DNA of 64,000 nucleotides. Origin: an uncultured Actinomycetes bacterium (GTDB taxonomy: Bacteria; Actinomycetota; Acidimicrobiia; Acidimicrobiales; RAAP-2). The notes under the pieces are model-generated. The model was not told the origin of the DNA. It saw only the letters and a program-made list of their open reading frames with translations, and did no database searches. Position numbers and translations under genes: made by a program. Below, piece by piece: positions 1 through 7,806 of the stretch (position 1 is its first letter; the number at the start of each line of letters is the position of its first letter). The DNA lies in NCBI GenBank assembly GCA_903871335.1, contig CAIQGE010000026.1, positions 48,427-112,426 on the forward strand. The letters run 5' to 3'.

Positions 1-2
1 CC

Positions 3-263
3 GCGGGGAAGCCCGTGGTCGCGACGGCCTTCCCGCACGCCGTGGAACTACTGATTCCCGACGCCGGCGTGGTCGTGCGTCACCGCAGTCCGCGCGCACT
101 CAGCGACGCTCTGCGCCGCACACTGGAAGAGCCGGGACTGCTCGAGGCGTTAGGAGATGGCGCTCGACGTCGGGCTCCCGCCCTGAGTTGGGACAGTGTG
201 GCTGCGGCGTACCTCGCCCTGGCGAGTGACGTTACCTGTGAGCAGAACGCGGTGGTCGCGTGA
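3..263 (+). CDS. Glycosyltransferase (GT4-like), C-terminal fragment
   Basis: The reading frame is open from the window edge, so only the last 86 codons are visible. The segment GKPVVATAFPHAVELL followed by a Gly-Val-Val-Val stretch is the donor-binding end of the second Rossmann domain of group 1 (GT4) glycosyltransferases, with the E-L-L glutamate that contacts the nucleotide sugar. The rest is the usual C-terminal helix. The stop overlaps the next start by four bases (GTGA), so this gene is translationally coupled to the two sugar genes that follow. The sugar specificity cannot be told from this fragment. Confidence 0.8.
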   Translation, partial: AGKPVVATAFPHAVELLIPDAGVVVRHRSPRALSDALRRTLEEPGLLEALGDGARRRAPALSWDSVAAAYLALASDVTCEQNAVVA

Positions 264-1273
264 GCACCGTCCGCCCCGGCCCGTCGCACTTGATCAACCT
301 GTCGACGGCGCTCGGCACCTTCGAGCACGCGCGATACGCCACGCCCCGAGAAGAACACGGCTACTGCGTTGATGACGTCGCCCGCGTCGCGGTGTTTATC
401 GCGCGTGAACCCGAGTCGGAACCGTTATGGGAACTCGCTCGACGTTCCCTGCGTTTTCTCGCCCGTTCACTCAATGAGGGCGGTTGGTGTCGGAATCGCT
501 GTAGCGCACAAGGAGTGTGGCACGGTCCCTTCACGAACGACGACTGCTGGGGTCGATTGTTGTGGGCGGCGGGAACTACGGTCGCTCGCAGTTCGGACGA
601 TGAGAGCGTCGCGTTGGCCCGCGACATTTTCGCCACCGCTGTTGGTGTGCGTTCACCATGGCCCCGCGCCATGGCTTTCGGTGCCCTCGGGGCCACCGAC
701 GTGTTGGCGATCGATCCCAAGAACGCCGGCGCTCGCGCCTTTGTCACGGCCGCCGGTGAATGTTTGGACCGACCGGTGCAGTCCGTGGAGTGGTTTTGGC
801 CGGAGTCGCGACTCACGTACGCGAACGCGGTGCTACCGGAGGCGTTGTTGGCCGTGGGTGAAGCACTCGGGAACGGGGCGCGCAGCGAACGAGCTCTGGC
901 GCAGTTGCGATGGCTTCTGTCGCACGAGATGATCGACGGCATTGTGGTGCCCACGCCGGTGGGCGGGCTCGGACCGGACGATCATCACCCCCGCTTCGAC
1001 CAACAACCCATTGAAGTCGCCGCGCTCGCTGACGCGTGCGCTCGGGCCTACGAGGTCACGCGCGACGACGTCTTTGCCGATGGACTCACGGCGGCCATTG
1101 CCTGGTTTCACGGGGCTAATAGTTTGTCGGTTCCCATGTTTGACGCCGTCACCGGGGGTGGGTACGACGGACTGACCGTGAGTGGACCGAATCAGAATCA
1201 AGGTGCAGAGTCCACGCTCGCGATGCTGATGACTATGCAATACGCCAGCGTCGTGGTGGGGGTGTCGCGGTGA
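260..1273 (+). CDS. Six-hairpin glycosidase-like protein linked to GT4/GH130
   Basis: A soluble 337-residue protein without a signal peptide. An early motif E-E-H-G-Y-C-V-D-D-V-A-R (about residues 31-42) and alternating helical segments rich in W, A and L resemble alpha/alpha six-hairpin proteins found next to GT4 and GH130 genes in several bacteria. It starts at GTG inside the stop of the glycosyltransferase and its own stop overlaps the GH130 start by four bases. This places it in the making or turnover of the same glycan, probably a mannose-containing one. The catalytic role is unknown. The fold call rests on motif memory and context, not on a search. Confidence 0.6.
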   Translation: MSTVRPGPSHLINLSTALGTFEHARYATPREEHGYCVDDVARVAVFIAREPESEPLWELARRSLRFLARSLNEGGWCRNRCSAQGVWHGPFTNDDCWGRLLWAAGTTVARSSDDESVALARDIFATAVGVRSPWPRAMAFGALGATDVLAIDPKNAGARAFVTAAGECLDRPVQSVEWFWPESRLTYANAVLPEALLAVGEALGNGARSERALAQLRWLLSHEMIDGIVVPTPVGGLGPDDHHPRFDQQPIEVAALADACARAYEVTRDDVFADGLTAAIAWFHGANSLSVPMFDAVTGGGYDGLTVSGPNQNQGAESTLAMLMTMQYASVVVGVSR

Positions 1274-2760
1274 ACGAAGTCCCCGTCGCGCATCGCTCGG
1301 CGTACCGCCAGTATCCCGACGTGGGTCGCGTCGTGGCGCGCTTGTTCATACCAGGTCAGGAACTCACCGGCGGAAGCGAGGCGCGCACCGCCAGCACCGT
1401 GGCTCGCGTGCTCGCGTTGGAGCACCCGATCGTGGTGGCGTCCCTCACCGATCTCTACGACCGGTTTCGACATCGTCACGAGGATATCGAGGGTCTCTTT
1501 GATCGTCACGCGCAGCGCGTCATTGATTACGTCGACGGTTCTCCCCTGACCGCAGAGCACCGTCAGTTGTTGGGTGCGGTCTTCACCCACGAATTCGCCC
1601 TCGAGGGAGCGGCGGTGTGCAACCCGAGTCTCGTCGCTCACCCGGATCAAACGGCGCTGCCGTCGGGCACCCTGCGGGTGGTGATGTCCTACCGAGCCAT
1701 TGGCGAAGGCCACATCTCGTCGCTGTGTTTTCGAAGTGGCGTCATTGATGAACACGGCAGCTTCACCATCGATGCGCCCGTGGCGTTTCCCGTCATCGCC
1801 ACGACGCGCGCGGGTGTCATTGATCGCGAGATCGTGCATTGTTTGCTCCGTGACCGGGGTTGTGACGGACCCACGGCCGCCTCGGTTCTCGACCGCCTAC
1901 CGGAACAATTCACGGGGGACGAATTAGAAGCCGCCCTCGTCCACGGCGCAGAACAGAGCGACACGCGGGTCAACGTGGCCGAGACGGCCGCATTGCTACG
2001 CACGATTGCCCCTTTGTTCTACCAGGCGGACTTCGCTCCCGACGTCGATCTGTCGCGTCGGGTGTTGTGGCCCGCGACCATTGCCGAGGCTCGCGGTATG
2101 GAGGACGCTCGCTTCGTCCAGATCACGGTCAACGGCAGCCCGCTCTACCGGGCCTCCTATACGGCCTTTGACGGGGCGGCCGTGAGCCAGCAGGTGCTAA
2201 CGACGTCTGACTTTGTTCACTTCACCTCCGCTCCGCTCACCGGTCTTGGCGCACAGAACAAGGGAATGGCCTTCTTTCCCCGACCGGTCGGAGGACGCTT
2301 TCGCGCGCTCTCACGGCACGATCGCGAGTCGAACGTGCTCGTAAGTTCGGACTCCGAGCATTGCTGGGACGAAACGGCTCTCCTACAGATCCCCGAGAGT
2401 GAGTGGGAACTCATCCAGTTGGGAAATTGCGGTTCGCCGCTCGAAGTCCCGGGCGGGTGGCTCGTTCTCACGCACGGTGTGGGTCCGATGCGTACCTACA
2501 GCCTCGGGGCAATTCTCTTGGATCTCGAGGATCCCTCCCGCGTGCGGGCGTATCTTCCGGGCCCGCTCATGGTCGCGACGCCGAGAGAACAAGACGGGTA
2601 CGTGCCGAACGTCCTCTACTCCTGTGGCTCGCTGATTCACGCCGGGATTCTCCACGTCGTTTTCGGTATTGCGGATCAATCCATTGGTCACGCGATCGTG
2701 AACGTCGACGAATTGCTCGCGGCGTTGGTCGAAACCGATGACGAGTACTCGCACTTCTAG
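1270..2760 (+). CDS. GH130-family glycosidase/phosphorylase
   Basis: A 496-residue cytoplasmic protein with no signal peptide. The central and C-terminal part is the five-bladed GH130 propeller. The signature MEDARFVQ (about residues 277-284) carries the acidic residue expected to act as general acid, and it is followed by a Y-R-A-S-Y-T-A-F-D-G strand and the blade N-K-G-M-A-F-F-P. GH130 enzymes cleave or phosphorolyse beta-mannosides. The long N-terminal extension of about 250 residues is typical of the larger actinobacterial members. GTG start overlaps the previous stop (GTGA). Hydrolase versus phosphorylase cannot be decided by eye. Confidence 0.8.
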   Translation: MNEVPVAHRSAYRQYPDVGRVVARLFIPGQELTGGSEARTASTVARVLALEHPIVVASLTDLYDRFRHRHEDIEGLFDRHAQRVIDYVDGSPLTAEHRQLLGAVFTHEFALEGAAVCNPSLVAHPDQTALPSGTLRVVMSYRAIGEGHISSLCFRSGVIDEHGSFTIDAPVAFPVIATTRAGVIDREIVHCLLRDRGCDGPTAASVLDRLPEQFTGDELEAALVHGAEQSDTRVNVAETAALLRTIAPLFYQADFAPDVDLSRRVLWPATIAEARGMEDARFVQITVNGSPLYRASYTAFDGAAVSQQVLTTSDFVHFTSAPLTGLGAQNKGMAFFPRPVGGRFRALSRHDRESNVLVSSDSEHCWDETALLQIPESEWELIQLGNCGSPLEVPGGWLVLTHGVGPMRTYSLGAILLDLEDPSRVRAYLPGPLMVATPREQDGYVPNVLYSCGSLIHAGILHVVFGIADQSIGHAIVNVDELLAALVETDDEYSHF

Positions 2761-2919
2761 AGTCATCCCTCCGTGTCGAGGTCGCACCTTCGATGTTCTC
2801 GGACGCGAGCGTCGCGAGGGGTGTAGGTTGGCTACGTCGCACCATGGTGGTGCAGATGAAGACCGACAAGGTCTTTCGTCGCTCTGGAACGCCGGTGACA
2901 TCCATTTAAAGGAGTCGTC

Positions 2920-3606
2920 GTGTTGTCTTTTACCAAGAGCCCACTCGTGATGTTGGTCTCGCCCATTGGCCAAAGTGAGCCGTGGGAACTAACACCCTTT
3001 GGCGGCAAAGTGCGCTGCACGCCGTCGCTGCGACGAGAACCCGAAGCCCGGTTCGACGATGATCGCCCCGTTCTTTTGCTGAGCGACTGGGGCTATCTCG
3101 ACGGCATTCCCGTGAGCGGTGCGATCGATGCCGTTCAACCCGCCCTGGCCTCACGCGAGACACGCGGTCCACCGCGATCGGATGTGGTGTTGCTGCTGCC
3201 CATGTCGGTCATGCCCCTGTTGGCCACACTGCGCGCTCGGGCAACTTCCGGGGATGCCGGTGGCGATGATCCCTTACGTTACGAGGACTGGTGCGCCGTG
3301 TGGCCGCACTACGTCGGTACCGATGGCGGCGCGATGTCGTTTCTGCAGAGTGCCAATTCGCGACACGCGTGCGGTGGGAGTTTTCTACCGGTCGCCGGTT
3401 CACGTCGCTACGTCTACGGCAGTTTGCCCGGCGACGTCAGTCCGCTGCCGCTCGTGTACCCGTCGCCCCCGTTCGTCGACGCCGCACTGCGAGTACCAGA
3501 GGCCGTTCGACTCGACAACATCACGGTCGCGGGACGACAGTTGGGTGATGGTGCGCGAGACGAGTCCTGGCCGCCGGTGTGGCTACCAACGGTGTTCGCC
3601 GACTAG
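2920..3606 (+). CDS. Hypothetical protein, 228 aa
   Basis: Starts at GTG 2920 with a good ribosome binding site, AAAGGAG at 2908-2914, five bases upstream. The product looks soluble, is rich in Pro, Trp and acidic residues, and has no signal peptide, membrane segment or motif that I recognise. It lies 160 bp after the GH130 gene with its own ribosome binding site, so it may be separately transcribed. Its stop codon shares CTAG with the stop of the convergent ANTAR gene. I cannot assign a function. Confidence 0.7.
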   Translation: MLSFTKSPLVMLVSPIGQSEPWELTPFGGKVRCTPSLRREPEARFDDDRPVLLLSDWGYLDGIPVSGAIDAVQPALASRETRGPPRSDVVLLLPMSVMPLLATLRARATSGDAGGDDPLRYEDWCAVWPHYVGTDGGAMSFLQSANSRHACGGSFLPVAGSRRYVYGSLPGDVSPLPLVYPSPPFVDAALRVPEAVRLDNITVAGRQLGDGARDESWPPVWLPTVFAD

Positions 3607-4358
3607 CGCTTCGTCTCGACGCGTGAGGAATGGGGCCGTGGCGCGTCGAGCTCTTCGGGAGAGAGTTCACCCGTCACGAGGGATCGAGCAACGTCGGTTA
3701 AGCGGAGGTTGTGGTTGCGAGAGTGTGCACGAAGGCGGTCGAACGCCTCGTCCATGTTGCAGTTCGTGGCTTGTCCGACAATGCCTTTGGCTTGTTCGAT
3801 AATGATGCGACTGTTGAGCGCATTACTCAATTGATCATTCAACATCCGCGCGTCCAGGGCCGTTTGGTGTTGCAATAATGCAATGGTTGCCACGTCCGCC
3901 AAGCCCTGCGCGAGAATGACGTCCTCGTCACTGAGGACTCCTTCTTCGGTGCGGAACAAATTGAGAGCCCCAACGGTTCGCCCTCGCAGTCGCAGCGGCA
4001 TACAGTGCACCGAGTGGAAGCCAAAAGCGAGGGCCTGAGGGGTGAACAAGGGCCAGCGATCGTCGTTGGCGTGCAGGGCGTGATTGATAATGGCCTTCCC
4101 GTCGCGGAAGCAGTCCACGCACGGTCCCTCGTTGGCCTGGAGTTGAAAAAGCTCCAGAATGCGCATGGACTCAATCGACGACGCGACGTATTGCAACTCG
4201 CCGCCGGGCGAGGCGAGCATGACGCCAGCGGCGTCGACGTCAAAGGTTTCCACACACCGGGCAGATAACGTCGTGAGCAAATCGATGATGTCGAAGTTGT
4301 CAACGAGGTTGTCCGCCAGTTCGACCAACGTTGCGATGACGCGTGACTCCCTGGGCAT
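3603..4358 (-). CDS. GAF-ANTAR response regulator (RNA-binding antiterminator)
   Basis: A 251-residue protein. Residues about 20-165 form a GAF sensor domain, with the recurrent G-P-C-V-D-C-F-R-D-G and H-S-V-H-C-M-P-L-R motifs. Residues about 170-230 form an ANTAR helical bundle (R-I-I-I-E-Q-A-K-G-I, then D-E-A-F-D-R-L-R and L-T-D-V-A). ANTAR proteins bind tandem hexaloop hairpins in nascent RNA and suppress termination. The ATG at 4358 has GGTGG upstream and is preferred to an in-frame TTG one codon earlier. A second GAF-ANTAR gene lies directly upstream on the same strand, so the two probably arose by duplication. The ligand is unknown. Confidence 0.85.
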   Translation of the reverse strand: MPRESRVIATLVELADNLVDNFDIIDLLTTLSARCVETFDVDAAGVMLASPGGELQYVASSIESMRILELFQLQANEGPCVDCFRDGKAIINHALHANDDRWPLFTPQALAFGFHSVHCMPLRLRGRTVGALNLFRTEEGVLSDEDVILAQGLADVATIALLQHQTALDARMLNDQLSNALNSRIIIEQAKGIVGQATNCNMDEAFDRLRAHSRNHNLRLTDVARSLVTGELSPEELDAPRPHSSRVETKR

Positions 4359-4424
4359 CAATCCACCAATCTGTTAGGGATGACGTGCGGCGGAGCGGGG
4401 TCTGGGCGAGCCGACATCACTATT

Positions 4425-5168
4425 TTACTGCACAGAACCATCATCCGACTTTCTCGTGATCCATTGCGCCCGTAATGGATCGTAGGTGAGACGACGTTCG
4501 ACAATCTGTCGAGCAATCGAAGCGGCCGTATTGCCCTGCGTGTAGGCGTGCGCTCGCACCAGCAGGAGGGCGTCGGTGATGGACAGGCCCGCCTGCACCG
4601 AAATCATGCCGGCGGCCTGGTGAACGACAAAATCGAACGTGGCGTTGTCTTCGAGTTCGTGGGCGATCTCCGCCGGCGCTGCCCCCGCTTGGGTGGCCAG
4701 AATGGTGCGGGACAACACCGAGGCCAGTAGGTGGCCGTCGGTCGACTGATCACCCGTGAGTTCGCCCGGCGTGTCGCGAGAGAACACGAGCGCCCCGAGG
4801 TGCACGACACCGAGTCGGAGCGGAAAACCAAAGAGGGCTCCCGCACCCGTCTCACTCGCGAGGGGCGCGTAGCTCGGCCACCGTCGCCACGAGTCGGCGA
4901 CGAGCTCGGGTTCATTGATGACGTCACCGCTCGTGCGCACACTGTGACAGGGGCCTTCGCCCACGGTGGCCTCCAGTTCGAAGAGGGTTCGCACGCGGGG
5001 TGTGCTCGCGCACAAGAGGGTCGTCGTGGCGTCGGAGGCGAACAACCCAATACCCGCGCCGTCAAGATTCGTCACGTGAGCGGCGACACCGCACCACGAG
5101 ATCGACGCTTCATGCTCCTTGGCGTCACGAAGCGCGTGCAGGATCGTGATCAAGCGGTCAGACGGCAC
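4425..5168 (-). CDS. GAF-ANTAR response regulator, second copy
   Basis: A GAF domain (E-G-P-C-H-S-V-R-T-S-G, then F-G-F-P-L-R-L) followed by an ANTAR bundle (V-V-H-Q-A-A-G-M-I-S-V-Q, D-A-L-L-L-V-R-A-H-A). The frame is open back to a TTG at 5249. I chose GTG 5168 because homology-like sequence begins right after it (P-S-D-R-L-I-T-I-L-H), giving 247 residues, a usual length for the family. No clear ribosome binding site supports either start. The ANTAR part has Gln-Ala-Ala-Gly where the partner protein has Gln-Ala-Lys-Gly, so RNA recognition may differ. Confidence 0.8.
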   Translation of the reverse strand: MPSDRLITILHALRDAKEHEASISWCGVAAHVTNLDGAGIGLFASDATTTLLCASTPRVRTLFELEATVGEGPCHSVRTSGDVINEPELVADSWRRWPSYAPLASETGAGALFGFPLRLGVVHLGALVFSRDTPGELTGDQSTDGHLLASVLSRTILATQAGAAPAEIAHELEDNATFDFVVHQAAGMISVQAGLSITDALLLVRAHAYTQGNTAASIARQIVERRLTYDPLRAQWITRKSDDGSVQ

Positions 5169-5425
5169 GTACGGACGTCCGGACGGGTTCGCTGGCGATC
5201 GAAGAATGGTTGAGCACGAGAGGTCTCCATTGCATCTGGGGACGCTCAACGAGGACTTGGTTCAGCGTGGTACGACGAAGGTCAGCCTAGTGATCTTTGA
5301 GAAAACAACGCGGATGGAAACGGGGGCGAGTGGGTATGTTGGAGAGGTGAGGAAATTCCCCTCACGTTGAGACGCCAGGTTCGGGTCGGACGATCTAGAC
5401 GATTGTCGCCCGTACGGGCTCGACG

Positions 5426-5442
5426 CCTCCTTTTTGTGGAGG
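5426..5442 (+). promoter_or_regulatory. Hairpin that can hide the ribosome binding site of the small-ORF cassette
   Basis: CCTCC (5426-5430) can pair with the Shine-Dalgarno GGAGG (5438-5442) across a seven-base T-rich loop, just before the ATG at 5447. A second short inverted repeat, GTGAGG...CCTCAC, lies at 5347-5365. Such a hairpin could gate translation of the cassette, but the stem is only five base pairs and no known riboswitch class is recognised. Confidence 0.35.
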
Positions 5443-5446
5443 TTTC

Positions 5447-5617
5447 ATGTACCCGTTTCTCTCTCTGCCGGCGTCGACGTCCATGACGCCCACACAATTA
5501 GACGTCATCCCCGGGGACGTAGTGAACCCGAGTGATGCGGACGGAGCCCTCGCACTCACGGAGGATTTCAGTAGTGACGTCGTCGTGACGGACACCCCCG
5601 ATGTACCTGCGTCATGA
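5447..5617 (+). CDS. Small acidic protein, 56 aa (cassette ORF 1)
   Basis: ATG 5447 follows GGAGG at 5438-5442 with four bases between. The 56-residue product is poor in Lys and Arg and rich in Asp, Thr, Ser, Pro and Val, with no Cys and no membrane segment. Third codon positions are mostly G or C, as in real genes here. Its TGA overlaps the next ATG (ATGA at 5614-5617). No family is recognised. It could be a structural or precursor peptide, or a leader whose translation controls the downstream ORFs. Confidence 0.5.
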   Translation: MYPFLSLPASTSMTPTQLDVIPGDVVNPSDADGALALTEDFSSDVVVTDTPDVPAS

Positions 5618-5685
5618 GATGCGCTTGGGAGATGAGCGCTTTCAAGCCTCGCTCCGCCGACTTCGCGACATGGGAGAGGGGGTGA
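5614..5685 (+). CDS. Very small ORF, 23 aa (cassette ORF 2)
   Basis: Begins inside the stop of the 56-residue ORF (ATGA) and ends three bases before the next ATG. The 23-residue product has one Cys and two Trp near the ends (M-R-C-A-W-E at the start, T-W-E-R-G at the end). Its last codons contain the purine-rich ribosome binding site GGAGAGGGGG of the 65-residue ORF, so translation through it would be coupled to that ORF. Coding status is suggested only by this gapless arrangement. Confidence 0.3.
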   Translation: MRCAWEMSAFKPRSADFATWERG

Positions 5686-5688
5686 AAA

Positions 5689-5886
5689 ATGAAGAAGACC
5701 AAAACTCTGTCGATCACGGTTCCCGAGGGAACCGACGAGACGCCGACACACGGTGGTACCGCCGTGGGTCACGTCAGCTTGGTGAGTGAAGTCAAGCCGG
5801 ACCGCATCAGTGATGCGATCTCGGAAGTGAAAGAAGACGTCAAGCACGTCGAAGAAAAGATCAAGAAATCCCTGAAGAAGTTGTAG
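5689..5886 (+). CDS. Small Lys-rich helical protein, 65 aa (cassette ORF 3)
   Basis: ATG 5689 has GGAGAGGGGG about eight bases upstream. The N-terminal half is Thr and Gly rich. The C-terminal half is a charged amphipathic helix, likely a coiled coil (D-V-K-H-V-E-E-K-I-K-K-S-L-K-K-L). No signal peptide, no Cys and no recognised family. It ends 24 bp from the convergent DUF2156 gene, with a small hairpin between them. A helical partner or nucleic-acid-binding role is possible but not shown. Confidence 0.6.
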   Translation: MKKTKTLSITVPEGTDETPTHGGTAVGHVSLVSEVKPDRISDAISEVKEDVKHVEEKIKKSLKKL

Positions 5887-5893
5887 TTCCTCC

Positions 5894-5910
5894 TTGCCGC
5901 GCGGCGGCAA
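5894..5910. terminator. Short hairpin between convergent genes
   Basis: TTGCCGC (5894-5900) and GCGGCAA (5904-5910) form a perfect seven-base stem with a three-base loop, directly after both stop codons. There is no clear T-run on either side, so it is at best a weak bidirectional terminator. Confidence 0.35.
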
Positions 5911-6930
5911 CTAGAACTTCTGGCGTTTTTGAAGAAGTCTCGTCAGTGACCAGATGCAGACGGGCGACAAGGCTCGGCGCGAGTAGGCCACGAACAATGG
6001 CTGAATCTCGTTCGGGGCGAGTTTGGTGCGAAACGCGTTGATGCCACGGAAACGGAAACTGCGGTCAAAGTTCCTCAAGATCATCTTGCCGATTGGACCG
6101 AGATGCGGGTTACCGGCTCCGCCGTCCTCGGGAGACCACAGGGGGAGTGGTCCATTGGACAATCGCGTGAATCCTTCGTGACGCAACGCGACGATCGATT
6201 CGGCGATGGCACCTTCGAGGGCTCCGCGCACGGCGTCGGGTCGACGTACGATGTCTTGGAGGTACCACGAGGTGTCATTCACTCTGGTGAGTGTCGCCGA
6301 CGCCACCGCGACGCCTCCATCGTCAGCGACAAAGTAGCGACGGTGTTCGCTCAATTCGGTGAAATCATTGCGCAAGAACGATTCGGTTCGCCGTTCTTCT
6401 CGCTCCTTCTTCCACGCTTCCTCCAGCGAATCGAGGTGTTGATGGTCCTCAGCGTTCTGACGGGGGAACGCTTCGCGCCAGGTGACGCCGCACCGACGGG
6501 CGTGGTTGATGGCGAGACGAAGTTTCTCGCGACGCGAACCACGAAGATCGAAGTCGGGTAGATCAATGAAGGTTTCGTGTCCCACCCAGAGCGAACGCAG
6601 ACCGTGGGCGGTGGCGTGATGAGCGGTCGACGAATCACATTGGAGTACGAAGAGGCCGCGGCGACGAGAGCGGGCGTAGTCCACCAGGAGTGTCATTATT
6701 TCCTCCTCACGCTCGGGCGAGCACACCGGGCCTCGCCAGGCGAGTATGCAGCGGGGGGACTCGAGAAAGAAAACAAAACCATCCTTCGCCGAGGAGAACA
6801 GCACTCGCCACGGGTCCGGTCCGAGCACGCTGAAGTGTCCCGCCAGTGAACCGTGGCGCAAAAGGATGTCAGCAACGAGTTCGGAGTAGGCGTGCGCGTA
6901 AGGTGCTGCGGGCGTTCTCGTCGTTGGCAT
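5911..6930 (-). CDS. DUF2156 / LPG-synthase C-terminal domain protein (GNAT-like)
   Basis: A soluble 339-residue protein from the ATG at 6930. A GTG at 6972 would add 14 residues. The core R-R-E-K-L-R-L-A-I-N-H-A-R-R-x-G-V-T (about residues 130-147) is the signature helix of the DUF2156 domain. This is the double-GNAT, FemAB-like catalytic part of MprF lysyl-phosphatidylglycerol synthases and related aminoacyl transferases. The membrane flippase domain of MprF is absent, so it may transfer an acyl or aminoacyl group to another acceptor. The neighbouring cassette of very small ORFs is convergent, so a shared role is only a guess. Confidence 0.7.
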   Translation of the reverse strand: MPTTRTPAAPYAHAYSELVADILLRHGSLAGHFSVLGPDPWRVLFSSAKDGFVFFLESPRCILAWRGPVCSPEREEEIMTLLVDYARSRRRGLFVLQCDSSTAHHATAHGLRSLWVGHETFIDLPDFDLRGSRREKLRLAINHARRCGVTWREAFPRQNAEDHQHLDSLEEAWKKEREERRTESFLRNDFTELSEHRRYFVADDGGVAVASATLTRVNDTSWYLQDIVRRPDAVRGALEGAIAESIVALRHEGFTRLSNGPLPLWSPEDGGAGNPHLGPIGKMILRNFDRSFRFRGINAFRTKLAPNEIQPLFVAYSRRALSPVCIWSLTRLLQKRQKF

Positions 6931-7071
6931 TAGGCGCTGACTGTAGGCGCTGTGGCGAATGAACGGAACCACCGAAGAGTCAACAAAATTCGTAGAAAAG
7001 ATTTCCCTATCTTCGTGTTGTGAATTCGCTGACGTTGACTTAAGGTCGACGTAAGGAACGAAAGGGGGCTG

Positions 7072-7737
7072 GTGATGGCCACCACCCTCAAGGGGGACAC
7101 CACCAAGTTGCGTGTCCTGGCCGCAGCGGTCGATGAACTTCGAGAAGTGGGTCCTTCCCGTCTTCGGTTACAGGGCGTCGCAGAACGTGCGGGAGTGACA
7201 ATTTCGACGGTGGCGAATATCTTTGCCGGTCGCGAAAGCCTGATTGCTGCCGCGATCGTGACGCGGGTTTCTCAGATCAGCGACGGATTGTTCGAAGAAA
7301 CCCTCGGGATCATGGAGGGCAATCGCGCGTGTCCCGCCACATTGGTACAGCACATCGCCGACCCTCATCAGGTGCGTGCTCGCACCGAGTCGCGCAAGGA
7401 GTTTGTTGCGCTGGCCGCGATGGCTACGTCAAATGACGCCGCCTCACGAGCGGTAGCGGCGATCACTTTGCACCATCGCACGCGACTTCTCGCTATCGGC
7501 GAGGATCTGTACGAGCAAGGCCTCCTGGCCAAGGGTGTGACGCCTCGCATGTTTATTCGCGTCTATATGGGTCTTCTCTATGGTCAGACCGTCTTCGAAG
7601 ACCGGGGCGGCTACGAGGTGGGCGATGATGAATGGTCCGACACGATGCGCATCGTGGTGACCAGCCTTTTTGCGCCCCACGCGATGTCAGCGGGGCATCA
7701 TCTGGCCGCGGGCGTGACGGAATCGTCGGACTCCTAG
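7072..7737 (+). CDS. TetR-family transcriptional regulator
   Basis: A 221-residue regulator. Residues about 10-60 form the TetR helix-turn-helix: V-L-A-A-A-V-D-E-L, then L-Q-G-V-A-E-R-A-G-V-T-I-S-T-V-A-N-I-F-A-G-R-E. The C-terminal part is a helical ligand domain of normal length. GTG 7072 and ATG 7075 are both usable behind AAAGGGGG (7061-7068). It precedes deoC by 60 bp on the same strand, which makes it a candidate controller of the nucleoside genes, but no operator was identified. Confidence 0.8.
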   Translation: MMATTLKGDTTKLRVLAAAVDELREVGPSRLRLQGVAERAGVTISTVANIFAGRESLIAAAIVTRVSQISDGLFEETLGIMEGNRACPATLVQHIADPHQVRARTESRKEFVALAAMATSNDAASRAVAAITLHHRTRLLAIGEDLYEQGLLAKGVTPRMFIRVYMGLLYGQTVFEDRGGYEVGDDEWSDTMRIVVTSLFAPHAMSAGHHLAAGVTESSDS

Positions 7738-7793
7738 CGCGGGCGTTTTCACGCTACGCGTCGCGCCCACCCCAGTTGCCGGGCGAGTCTTGG

Positions 7794-7799
7794 TAGCGT
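7794..7799 (+). promoter_or_regulatory. Leaderless -10 box of deoC (TAGCGT)
   Basis: TAGCGT lies seven bases before GTG 7807. A transcript starting at or next to that GTG would have no leader, and there is no ribosome binding site here. This supports 7807 as the start. Confidence 0.5.
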
Positions 7800-7806
7800 G
7801 GCCAAC

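Noticed and set aside
5347..5365. ANTAR target hairpin before the small-ORF cassette
   Set aside because: The loop is seven bases (AAATTCC) without the A1/G4 pattern, and no second matching hairpin follows at the right distance.
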